Below, one piece after another: positions 8,505 to 17,682 of a stretch of DNA of 27,836 bases (positions are counted from its first letter, which is position 1; the number at the start of each line of letters is the position of its first letter). The stretch covers positions 1-27,836 of the forward strand of contig MU128934.1 in NCBI GenBank assembly GCA_014904985.1, read 5' to 3'. Source of the DNA: Hydnum rufescens UP504 (Eukaryota; Basidiomycota; Agaricomycetes; Cantharellales; Hydnaceae). A model generated the notes under the pieces. It did not search any database and was not told the origin of the DNA. It was given only the letters and a program-made list of their open reading frames with translations. The position numbers and the translations under genes were made by a program.

Positions 8505-10112
8505 TTAATGAGAGGTGGTTACAGGGGGGCAGGCACAAGAGGGGGAGTGGGCAGGGGATGGGAAAGTGGAGGGGACAGGGACAGGGCCAGGGGTAAGTGT
8601 GTGGGAACTGGAAGTAAAGGAAATGAGGAAATGAAGGGGAAATGAAACGGAGATGGGGACAAATTGGAAACAGGCTGGAACCAAAACTGGAAACAAACCG
8701 GAAACAAATCTGGAAACAAATCCAGAATTAACCAGGAAATGGATGAACTCTGACAGACCAATCATTTTGGCCAGGACCTGGAATTGGTGCTTCGGTAAGG
8801 GCTTTGTGAGAATGTCAGCAAGCTGTCTGTCTGTCAGAATGTACTTGAGAGAAATGGAGCCGTCCTCAATTTTCTTGCGCACAAAATGGTGTCCAACCTC
8901 AAGGTGCTTAGTACATTCTGAGAATTTCTCATTTTGGGCAAGAGCTATTGCTGACTGATTGTCTACTCAGATAACTGTCAGCTGGGACATAGGGTAATTG
9001 AGGTCACTGAGCAGGTGGCAGAACCACAGGGCATCGTGAGTCCCTTGGGTCATTGTGATATATTCCACTTCCATGCTGGACAATACAACTGTCAACTGTT
9101 TTCAAGAACTCCAGCCAACAGGTGCACCACAGAGGGTCCACAAGATTCCCATAATTGATCTTCAGTCTGTTGGGTCACCTGCCCAATCTGAGTCTGTAAA
9201 CCCTTGGAGGATACCCAGTTTCATTCCATCAAAGGTGAGACTTGCATCTTTAGTTTTGAAGAGGTACTGGTACACCTGTTTTAGGGTGGCCAAATGCTTG
9301 TTTCCGGGCATTGCAGCATGTTGGCTAAGATAACCAACAGCAAAGGTGAGGTCTGGCCAGGTTCCTGTCATGGCATTCATTACAGACCCCAGCATAGACT
9401 GGTAGAATTGAGTGTTGACAGCAGGTGAGCTCAACTTTTCCAGTTTGAGCTTAGCTATCATCAGAGTGGCTGTAGGATGGGCTTTATCCATCCCAAAGTA
9501 CTCAAGGATATCGTGAGTATAAAGATCTTGGGAAATGGTGATGGCTTGTCAGGTGTGGTCACATACAACTTGAATTCCAGTAAACCACTCAATTTCTCCC
9601 ATATAGTGCATATTGAAGGTACCAAGGAGATTGGTCTTCTGGTGAGTGAGAGGGTTTTGGTGTGGCTAGTAAGATGTCATCAACATGGGCACCGAGGATA
9701 CTTGTCCCATTTTTGTCTTGTTGGACAAAGACTGCATAGTCTGCATCCATTTGAGTCCATTTGAGTCCAACCAATTTTAGAGAACTCACTTCTCATTTCC
9801 AGGTACCACTTGCATGCTGCCTGCTTAAGGCCATAAAGACTCCAAAGGAGTTGCCATACAAGTCTGGGCTTAGGTGGATGGAAACCGGGTGGTGGTTCCA
9901 TGTAAATAAGCTGCTTGAGGACCGGATTTAGGAAAGCTGATTTTACATCAAAGTGGACAAGCTCTAGATCAAGTTTCGAAGCTAGAGCCAGGATAACAAG
10001 AAATGATTGCTTTCAGATGGTTGGGGCATATGTCTCAAAGTCAACCCCAGGAACTTCCATATATCCTTTTGCAACTACCTGAGCAGCCTGGTCAGCCATA
10101 TAGAGGGACCTT
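8505..10112 (-). pseudogene. Ty1/Copia reverse transcriptase-RNase H fragment
   Basis: From 10112 leftward the minus strand reads GYMEVPGVDFETYAPTI, HFDVKSAFLNPVLKQLIYME, PPPGFHPPKPRLVWQLLWSL, YGLKQAACKWYLEM, AHVDDILLATP (catalytic VDD), YMGEIEWFTGIQVV, FTDSDWAGDPTD, VDNQSAIALAQNEKFSECTK and LTDRQLADILTKPLPKHQFQ, the ordered RT/RNase H motifs of Copia pol. Gag, protease and integrase are absent. In-frame TGA codons at 10015-10013, 9551-9549, 9164-9162, 9104-9102 and 8969-8967 all fall where Arg (or Lys) is usual. A 10-bp tandem duplication (9748-9767) and another slip shift the frame around VDDIL. The last conserved residues are near 8750; the tail to 8505 is low complexity. Non-functional. 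Confidence 0.92.
8571..8727. repeat. Purine-rich microrepeats behind the Copia frame
   Basis: GGGACAGGGACAGGG (8574-8588) is followed by about five imperfect copies of a CTGGAAACAAAT-like 12-mer between 8659 and 8727. On the minus strand these lie just 3' of the RNase H frame, where a polypurine tract would be expected, but strand polarity makes them pyrimidine-rich on the coding strand. Confidence 0.55.
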
Positions 10113-10353
10113 AAAAGGAGGGACACATTGATGATTTAGGTAGGCCTAAATGGCTGAAATCAGGTTTGATGTCAAGTGATGATCAAAAAGCTGTACAGCC
10201 AAAATACAGCCAATCCATGGCTGTACTAGATTATTTATTTATTTATTATTATTATTATTACTACTATTATTATATACATATCATGCTATATACATTATCC
10301 CCCCCCCCCCAGGGGGGGCATGGTTCCTGCAGGTCACACACCTGCATATACCC
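10113..10353. other. Junction between Copia fragment and array IV
   Basis: No gene. It holds an inverted pair TGTACAGCC (10192-10200) / GGCTGTAC (10219-10226), a run of TTAT and TTA repeats (10229-10260) that mirrors in inverted orientation the (AAAT)n tail at 1389-1425, and a 10-12 base C run followed by GGGGGGG at about 10300-10318. This is the probable outer end of leftward array IV. Confidence 0.5.
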
Positions 10354-11624
10354 ACCACACCTGCCGCAGCAGGTGGGGTTCATATGCCCCAGTCGGGGCC
10401 AGTTCCATTTGGCACTCCCTCAAGGGTGTGGGTTTTCATTCGTGGGGCCTTGTTCACAGTTTTCATTTGCAGTGTGTTATTCAGCAGGTTTGTGGTTGGG
10501 GGTTTACGCAGGTTCTGGTTCAGGATCTAGAGAAATTAAAAACGAAACATTAGTTTAACAGTAGTGCAGCACAAAAAGAGCAGCTTATGCTGCTCTTTTT
10601 GTGCCACAAGAGTAAAAAAGAAAAAGAAACAGAAACATACCTTGCAGTACCTGACACCCACTGCAGCAGGTGCAGGGTACTGGGGCCCTGTACTCTGGTT
10701 CATACGTACAGTGGGTTGTATGGGTGGTTTTCATTTGTGGGGGGTTGTTTGCGGGTTTCATTCATGGCATGTCATTCGTGGGTTTCATTCACGGCGTGTC
10801 ATTCCATGGGTTTATGGTCAGGGGTTTGGGTGGGTTCTGGCCAGGATCTAGAGAAATAATAGTAGGTTAGTAAAAAATGAATGCAACACAAAAAGAGCAG
10901 CATATGCTACTCTTTTTATGCCACAAGAATAAGAAATAAAACAATAAAAAATACCTTGTAGTACCCCACACCTGCTGCAGCAGGTGTGGGGTACTGGGAC
11001 CATACTCCAGCTCATGTATGGCAGTTTGCGTGGGTCCCCCCAGGACCCCGTCATTCAGGTGTTGATAGGCAGGGTCAGGAGGGGGGGGGTTGCATTGGTA
11101 TTCATTGGTGCAAGAAGTAAAGTCCTGTAATAGAAGGTTATAAATTAGTTAAAAATTAAATACCATGCAAAAAGAGCAGCTTACACTGCTCTTTTGCATG
11201 GCTGTAGGTAGTGGGGGTGGAGGAACTGACCTGATATGGAACCACACACCCACTGTGGCAGGTGTGTGATTCCTGGCACATCATTTGACGCAGTCACATC
11301 CTCATTTGGCGTGGTGCCATATATCACATCATTGGCACATTGCTGTGTTGTGTTGCCATGCATCATGCTGCCACATCATACTGCCATGTTGTGCTGCTGT
11401 ACATCGTGCTGCCATGTCACATTCCCATGCATCATACTGCTGTGTTGCATTCCCATTTGGGCTCTCATGCATTGGGTGAGGCCTCAATCTAAAATAAATA
11501 AAGGTGCATTAGTAAAAAATTCCAAAGCAGCACAAAAAGAGCAGCTTTCACTGCTCTTTTTGTGCCATTGTATCTACTAGGAAAAACACTCACCTTGTCA
11601 CACCCACAGTGGTGGGTGCATGGT
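10354..11624 (-). repeat. Hairpin-intron array IV (leftward, CpG-poor)
   Basis: Minus-strand introns are 11593-11489 (GTGAGT, ACTAAT), 11230-11125 (GTCAGT, ACTAAT), 10954-10848 (GTATTT, ACTAAC) and 10640-10527 (GTATGT, ACTAAT). B hairpins lie at 11530-11565, 11164-11200, 10888-10920 and 10569-10604; the last has 16 perfect pairs. A hairpins are 11600-11624, 11242-11269, 10964-10991 (fully palindromic, 14 pairs, CTGCAG centre), 10651-10677 and 10354-10378, several with broken pairs. Their CpG steps are mostly replaced by TpG/CpA. The exon at 11280-11470 is made of degenerate CATCATGCTGCCA-like repeats, and that at 10720-10800 of GGGTTTCATTCA-like repeats. Confidence 0.78.
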
Positions 11625-11684
11625 CATGTGCTTGCCTTTTTAGGTGGTTGCTTGTTGTGGTTGCAGAGATAGGAAGCAAGATAG

Positions 11685-12336
11685 ATTCAATGCTGGCAAT
11701 TGCTGATATTCAAGAAGTGCCCAAGTGCTGGCACTGCAAGCACAGAACACAATAGTAGCAACCATGTGTATGTGAAATAAATACTATATAATAAATATTT
11801 GCCCAGGAACACCTGAAGAAGACATTGATAATGAGTCAGAGCTCAATAAGGCATGAGATGGCTGATTGCAGAGTGGATTGGGCCACTTCTATGCATCAGA
11901 ATTGGCCTAAACTTAAATATAGTAATGTTATATATACACTCTACATGGGTGATTGATTATCTCAGACAATTCTCACATTTTTCAATTTTTTCACACCTTC
12001 AATTCCCTATTTAGGGAATTGAAGGCATGAAAAATTGAAAAATGCAAGAATTGTCCAAGATAATCAATCGTCCATGTAGAGTGTATATATAACATTATTA
12101 TATTTAAATTTGGGCTAATTCTGATGCATAGAAGTGGCCCAATCCATTCTGCAATTAGCCATCTCATGCCTTATTGAGCTCTGACTCATTATCAATGTCT
12201 TCTTCAGGTGTTCCTGGGCAAATATTTATTATATAGTATTTATTTTACATATACATGGGTTGCTGCTATTGTGTTCTGTGCTTGCAGCGCCAGCACTTGG
12301 GCACTTCTTGAATATTGGCAATTGCTGGTGTTGAAT
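11685..12336. repeat. 652-bp near-perfect palindrome
   Basis: Arms of about 326 bp meet at 12010/12011 (AATTCCCTAT / TTAGGGAATT) with essentially no spacer and only scattered mismatches, many of them C/T or G/A. Outer edges are ATTCAA (11685-11690) and TTGAAT (12331-12336). The net arm lengths are equal. It occupies the position between divergent arrays IV and V, the same place as the dehydrogenase core between arrays II and III, and its edge shares TTCAATGCTGGCAA with that core. It could be a foldback/MITE insertion or a head-to-head duplication of the core. No coding content is recognised. Confidence 0.88.
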
Positions 12337-12387
12337 TTCACAACTGTGCAGCCACACCCAGCAACAGAAAGGTGACTGCACAACCAA

Positions 12388-12398
12388 TACAACAGCAA

Positions 12399-12481
<83 letters not shown>

Positions 12482-12495
12482 GCAGCAGCAGCAGC
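12388..12495. repeat. CAACAG / CAG microsatellite
   Basis: About fourteen CAACAG hexamers grade into pure CAG. One frame would encode polyglutamine, but it lies in a short frame with no other support, between the palindrome and the first A hairpin of array V. Most probably a non-coding microsatellite within the first exon of the array. Confidence 0.9.
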
Positions 12496-12512
12496 CCTAG
12501 CACATGACCACA

Positions 12513-14414
12513 AACCACACCCACTGTGGTGGGTGTGGTTGTATTTAAGGTGAGTCTCCCCCCCCCCAATAGATACAGCCACACAAAAAGAGCAGCAAAA
12601 GTTGCTCTTTTTGCACTACCTTACTGACCCCCTTCCATTCTAGGTCATGGCATGGAGTCAAATGAAGCCCCCAAATGATGAGGCCCAATTGGCCAGGGCC
12701 TCAGCAGAAATATGCAAAACCATGTGAAACAAAACAAAATGAAGCCAAATGAAAATGACTCCCAACCCCCCATGCCAAACCCAATGAAACCACGCCATGC
12801 CCAACAAAACAATGCCAAGGAAAAACATGAGAGGTGGCCATGCAAACCACACACCTGCTGTGGTGGGTGTGTGGTACTATTAAGTAAGTCTTTCTTTATG
12901 GGATGTAGTATGGCACCGAAAGAGCAGCACCAGCTGCTCTTTTGGTGCTGCTTGTATTGTTTTTTTTTTTTCTTTACTAATGTACTGTATTTGCTATTTA
13001 GGTACTTTCTCCTGTGCAAACCGAAACCCAAAACCACCACTGACAAGGCCCAAGGAAAAATACCAACATATGCAAGCACAGATGAAGCCCAGGGCAATAT
13101 ACAGGAGTGCACAGCCACCCAGACCCCAACACCCCAGTATCCACCCACTCAAGGTCCCGCCCCTCAACTATCCACAAGATATACAGTGTGCACCACACAC
13201 TTGCTTCGGCATGTGTGTGGCACTCTTAGATGAGTTTTTTTTACTAATGGAATATATGACAATGCCCAAAGAGCAGCTGGCGCTGCTCTTTTGGCATTGC
13301 CTTCTGTCTTTTTATTTATTTACTAATCTGTTCTTATTCTAGAGATACCTCCACCTCACAATACCTCACCCGACAAATGAATAGACAGGCCCGGGGCAAA
13401 ACACAGCAGAACACACAGCCACCCAAAGCCCCCTCAAGTATCTGCAACATAGATGCTGACAAAACAAATACAGTGCCACATGCCGCTTTAGTGGGTGTGT
13501 GGCACTGTTAGGTGAGTTTTTTTTTGTTATGGAGTATATGACAATGCCAAAAGAGCAGCTGGCACTGCTCTTTTGGCATTGCCTTATCCTTTTATTTATT
13601 TACTAATCTGTTATTATTCTAGATACCTCCACCCCATGATACCCCACCTGATGAACAAACAGACAGCCAGGGCAAAACACAGCAGCATGCACAGCCACCC
13701 AAGATCCCCCCCCTTGACCATCTGCAACATACATGCCAACAACCAAATACGGCGCCACACACCTGCCAAAGTGGGTGTGTGGCACTCTTAGGTAAGTTTT
13801 TTTTAGTTATGCAGTATATGACAATGCCAAAAGAGCAGCGCCAGCTGCTCTTTTTGGTGTTGCCTTGTTTTTTATTTACTAATCTGTTCTTATTCTAGAT
13901 ACCTCCACCCCATGATACCACCTGACAAATGAACAGACAGCCAGGGCGAAACACAGCAGCATGCACAGCCACCCAAGATCCCCCCCCCCTTGACCATCTG
14001 CAACATACATGCCAACAACCAAATATGGCACCACACACCCACTTCGGTGGGTGTGTGGCACTCTTAGGTGAGTTTTTTTTTAGTTATGCAGTATACAACA
14101 ATGCCAAAAGAGCAGCACCAGCTGCTCTTGTGGCATTGCCTTGTTTTTTATTTATTTACTAATCTGTTCTTATTCTAGATACCTCCACCTCATGATACCC
14201 CACCCAACAAATGAACAGACAGGCCCAGGGTGAAACATGGCAGCACACACAGCCACCCCCCACTGCTTTGACTATCCACAACATATGCACTGACGAAGCA
14301 AATGCAGTGCCACACACCCACCGAAGCAGGTGTGTGGTGCTCTTAGGTGAGTTTTTTCGTTATCGAGTATATGACAATGCCAAAAGAGCAGCACCAGCTG
14401 CTCTTTTGGCATTG
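12513..14414 (+). repeat. Hairpin-intron array V (rightward, with ~278-bp units)
   Basis: There are seven A hairpins (12513-12540, 12847-12874, 13193-13220, 13475-13502, 13755-13782, 14031-14058, 14310-14337) and seven B hairpins (12582-12612, 12913-12948, 13261-13298, 13542-13581, 13822-13860, 14099-14138, 14375-14414). Introns are 12550-12643, 12884-13001, 13512-13622, 13792-13898 and 14068-14178, plus a last one starting at GTGAGT 14347. At 13230 the GT expected 9 nt after hairpin A is AT, so that intron has lost its donor. From about 13343 the array is a recent tandem series with period 276-280 bp. Exon 13623-13791 is open throughout in one frame (IPPPHDTPPDEQTDSQGKTQ at its start), but neighbouring units are frameshifted, so coding function is doubtful. 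Confidence 0.82.
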
Positions 14415-14419
14415 CCTTC

Positions 14420-14670
14420 CACCTTGGTCAGTCATCTAAGCCTACCTAGTTAGGTACCACTTCCGGGGCAGATAATGGTACCTAAGTAGGTCCCATCACT
14501 ATTTCGGCCGAATCGGTCTGCCCCATTGAAATCTCTCACTTGAGCTTCGGGCTGAAAGTTGGCCGAAATTGACCCGAATTAGGACTTAGCACTCAGGACT
14601 TGAGCAGACTCAATTGAAGACCACTATTGCGAGTCTTTCCATTCTGCCTTGAAGGAACAACTTAGAATTC
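14420..14670. repeat. Right 251-bp terminal inverted repeat of the outer element
   Basis: This is the inverted counterpart of 1-251 with three mismatches. It starts five bases after the last B hairpin of array V. A CCTACCTAG at 14441-14449 inside the repeat could act as the 3' splice site for the intron opened at 14347, giving about 103 nt, the usual length here; this is inference. The sequence beyond 14670 (TTAAATAAAAC) cannot be compared with the left flank, which is outside the window. Confidence 0.9.
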
Positions 14671-14764
14671 TTAAATAAAACAACCTTCCATTAAGGCCAC
14701 AGTACAAACACATTAAGAAACCATTAATAAAATCTGTCTACTTCATATCTACTTTGGTATTGTG

Positions 14765-17318
14765 CTACAAGTGCTTCAAACTCGGGCCTTGAAATAACGA
14801 AGGATCAAGTAAAGGGAAACTCATGTCCCTATTTGGAATCGGCACATCATCCATCATAGAAAATGGATCATGCGGATTGAACGTTGGCACAATTGGGACC
14901 CCAGTGGTATGCTGAAGGGGAATCCCAACAGTAGCCTCACTGTCACTTGAGAATGCGGAATGCTGTTGCACATCATTACGATGAGAACTCGTAGCTTGCA
15001 CATGGAGGTGGGACGGTCCAGCAGTTGGGGTTTCATCCAAGTCATCAATGATCTCCGCAGACTTGACTTGCAGACGCTTCGTCTTGCGCGGCTGATTAAA
15101 ATCATCCCCACCCTTCCGCGGCCTCTTCCCCAGTCCTTGGGTCACAATCCTGTCCGAGTTCACCATGACAGTGTGACTTGGGTTCCTGACCGGACGCCCA
15201 TTCCCATGATGCCCATCAGAATCCCCTCCAGAATCCCCTCCATCAATCATCTTATCCACTGCCTGAGCCCTCACAACCGCCCGCTCAGCTGCCCTCTTCG
15301 AATCCAGCTTCTTCTTGGCCCCAATCATTTCCAATGCACTCGCTACCGTCATTAGCACTTGGCCACCACTATCAGTAATGAGCGCGGTCTCCCCGGAGTT
15401 TGATTCCTCATGGGTACACTCAGATACTTTGAGCTGCCCATTCTCTAGAGCATTATACATGGCTTGGATCTCGCTGACACTGTAGTGATCAATCGAGAGT
15501 GAACCGAAAAGCCGGAAGCGAGACAATGGCAGTACTCCATCGATCACCAAGTTGTGTGAGAGGAGTTTTTGGGGCAATTTCAGCCAAGGGAATGTGGTCC
15601 AACAAATGAACGGCTCTACTCAAGCAGGATTAGCATAGGAACTGTCAAGAAGCTATGCATTGAGCAAACTTACCAAATAGCTGAATCAGCATTTTCGAAA
15701 CCTTCCCTTTTGCCTTATTGGGGTTCTTGAAGGCCTCTTCTCGCTCACGTCGCAAAGTCTGAGCTTTATGCTCCTCTGCCTTCCTAACCCCCGCCTTGGC
15801 AGACAATATAAATGTGTATACGTCCCCAACGTGAGACTTGAAGTCACGCCTGGACTTGTAGTACGATTCCATCTCTGCAGTCCCAAATAGCTGCCCATTC
15901 TGAGCATGAGCAGCGGGAGAGCAGGCATTATCTGCAAGCACTGTCAACTCGCAATGCACCCCAAAGCTTGCCAAGGCCCTGAAATCCTTTTGCCATGCCC
16001 TCTTGTGGCTAGCGATGATTTTCGCAACTTCCCCCCCATGCTTTGCGATGTCTGCACTTATCGCCGCCCTAGTCTCTGTGTACTCCTTAACCAGGCGAGC
16101 TGATTCTGCTGCCCAATCCTCAGACTTCTCTCCTCCGTACTTCTTAACGAGCTCATCATAGGCAGGGCGAACTGTATTTTTGGTATAATCAGATTGGCTC
16201 ACTGACTTGTCAGGGTTGGTAGGATAGCTGGATTGGAACACGTTCCAGGCAATAGTTTTACGTGGATGAACTACTCGTGACACCCGCCCACCAATCTTTT
16301 GAATCGAATTAACACTACGACCCATTTCCCTCGCCAGTCCCGCAATTCGCTTGTCAAACGCTGCGTATTCAGCCTTAATCTTTTCTACCTCCGGGGTGGT
16401 AAACGGCCCTCCTTTGAGATCCTCATCATCTTCATCCGAACTTGGCTCTTCCGACAAGTGGGAGACAGGTTGGGGGGACACAACTGCCTTAGAACGGGGC
16501 TTGGCATTGCCCCTCACTTTCAGAGGCACAGCATTATCACTATCACCATCGCTCAACAAAAAGTCGTCATGGGTCCCATCCGTGATATCCAAAATGGGCG
16601 TGTCAGGGGAATCAGGACGGGGACTGTGAATGGGGGTGTTGCCATGATTGGGAATAACGTGATTATAATACGGAGGGGATTGGATGTCCAAGAGACCAGG
16701 GGGTGAGACCTCACGCTGATTTCTCACGTCGGTATCGCAACTTTTTGGGCCATGATATGCAGGCACACTACTGGCATTGATAGAGTCAAGGAAAGAATCC
16801 CCAGTAGCATCGAGTCCATCATCTCCCTGTGTCACACTAGCTTGACCATCCTCTAACTCGTGTTCAAATGGTGTTCCAAAATCTTCATCATTAGAGTCGA
16901 AATCAGCAACTGGTGTGCATGCCGACGAAGACGCTGATAAATATCCGAATGGAGACGACGCGCGAGTAGGCTTGTTGGATATTTTATTCAAGGTGTAGGG
17001 TGCGGTTAACACCTTCCGTGATGGGATCTCGACCACAAGTCTAGTTGAGGACGTTCTGGAGGGGTGAGGGCTGGTGGCATGGCTCCCACTAGGCTGGCTG
17101 GTGGTCTGAAGGGGTTTCTCCTTCGTGGCTGAATTTGAGGTCGTACTGAGCTTTGTGGTGCTAGCACGTCGCAAGGACCTCTTAGATGCCGGCACACTAT
17201 CCAGATCATTGCCGCCATTGCTTCCATTACTGGAGCTCATGGGTGTGGCGACTGCTGCATGTCGTGGCCGCGGAGTGTGCTTCCTTGCAGTCTGAATCTT
17301 TGATTTCATACCAGCCAT
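14765..17318 (-). CDS. Hypothetical nuclear-type protein, 831 aa, one intron
   Basis: The model is complement(14765..15615, 15674..17318). The 58-nt intron 15673-15616 has GTAAGT, branch GCTAAT and TAG, and splicing joins QLF-E-PFICWTTFPWLK without a stop. I do not recognise the family. Residues 1-300 are Ser/Thr/Pro-rich and disordered-looking, starting MAGMKSKIQTARKHTPRPR. Residues ~302-345 (FTTPEVEKIKAEYAAFDKRI) look like a Myb/SANT-type helical segment, and ~350-420 (AWNVFQSSYP ... YDELVKKYGGE) recall an HMG-like helical domain; both are suggestions only. The C-terminal part has a basic nuclear-localisation-like stretch (GKRPRKGG, QPRKTKRL). It lies downstream of and parallel to the 17683-22173 gene, 364 bp apart, and immediately beside the outer inverted repeat. 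Confidence 0.75.
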
Positions 17319-17682
17319 ACTGGAGAAGACTGCTGCCAGAGATAAAAATCACCACTTGCAACACGCGCCGAGGTGTGAGAGCAAGAGGAGACACTAAGAA
17401 CTTGCGCTCAGATACCCTCCACTCTAGGTGGAAAGGAACACTGAACAGCGTAGTTGTGGTTTTGCGCGTCACCCGAAATCCACGCCGAGGCGGAATATAG
17501 AGTGCAATGCTGCGTGCGGAAAGCTGAAGAAGTCTACGTCCACGCAGAGGGGGACAGTGAGAACAATGTATCGTGTTTACTCCTGGGACCGGATATTCCC
17601 GGGAAATACGAACACAAACAAAATACGATTTACACTACAATGCAGTACAGTACAACCATGTATAGATAGCGTATAGAAGTAT
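17319..17682. other. Intergenic region, promoter side of the 831-aa gene
   Basis: No gene is seen. It must contain the promoter of the minus-strand gene starting at 17318 and the 3' end of the gene ending at 17683. TATA-like TATAGATAG lies at about 17661-17669. There is a CCGAGGCG/CGCCGAGG repeat near 17366 and 17484, but nothing else of note. Confidence 0.4.

Noticed and set aside
12315..12500. Polyglutamine protein
   Set aside because: The frame is only 61 codons and consists mostly of the CAACAG microsatellite, and other frames are equally open as poly-Leu or poly-Val on the other strand.
1..14670. Starship-like giant element
   Set aside because: No DUF3435 tyrosine recombinase is visible, and such elements are known from Pezizomycotina; long inverted repeats do not fit.
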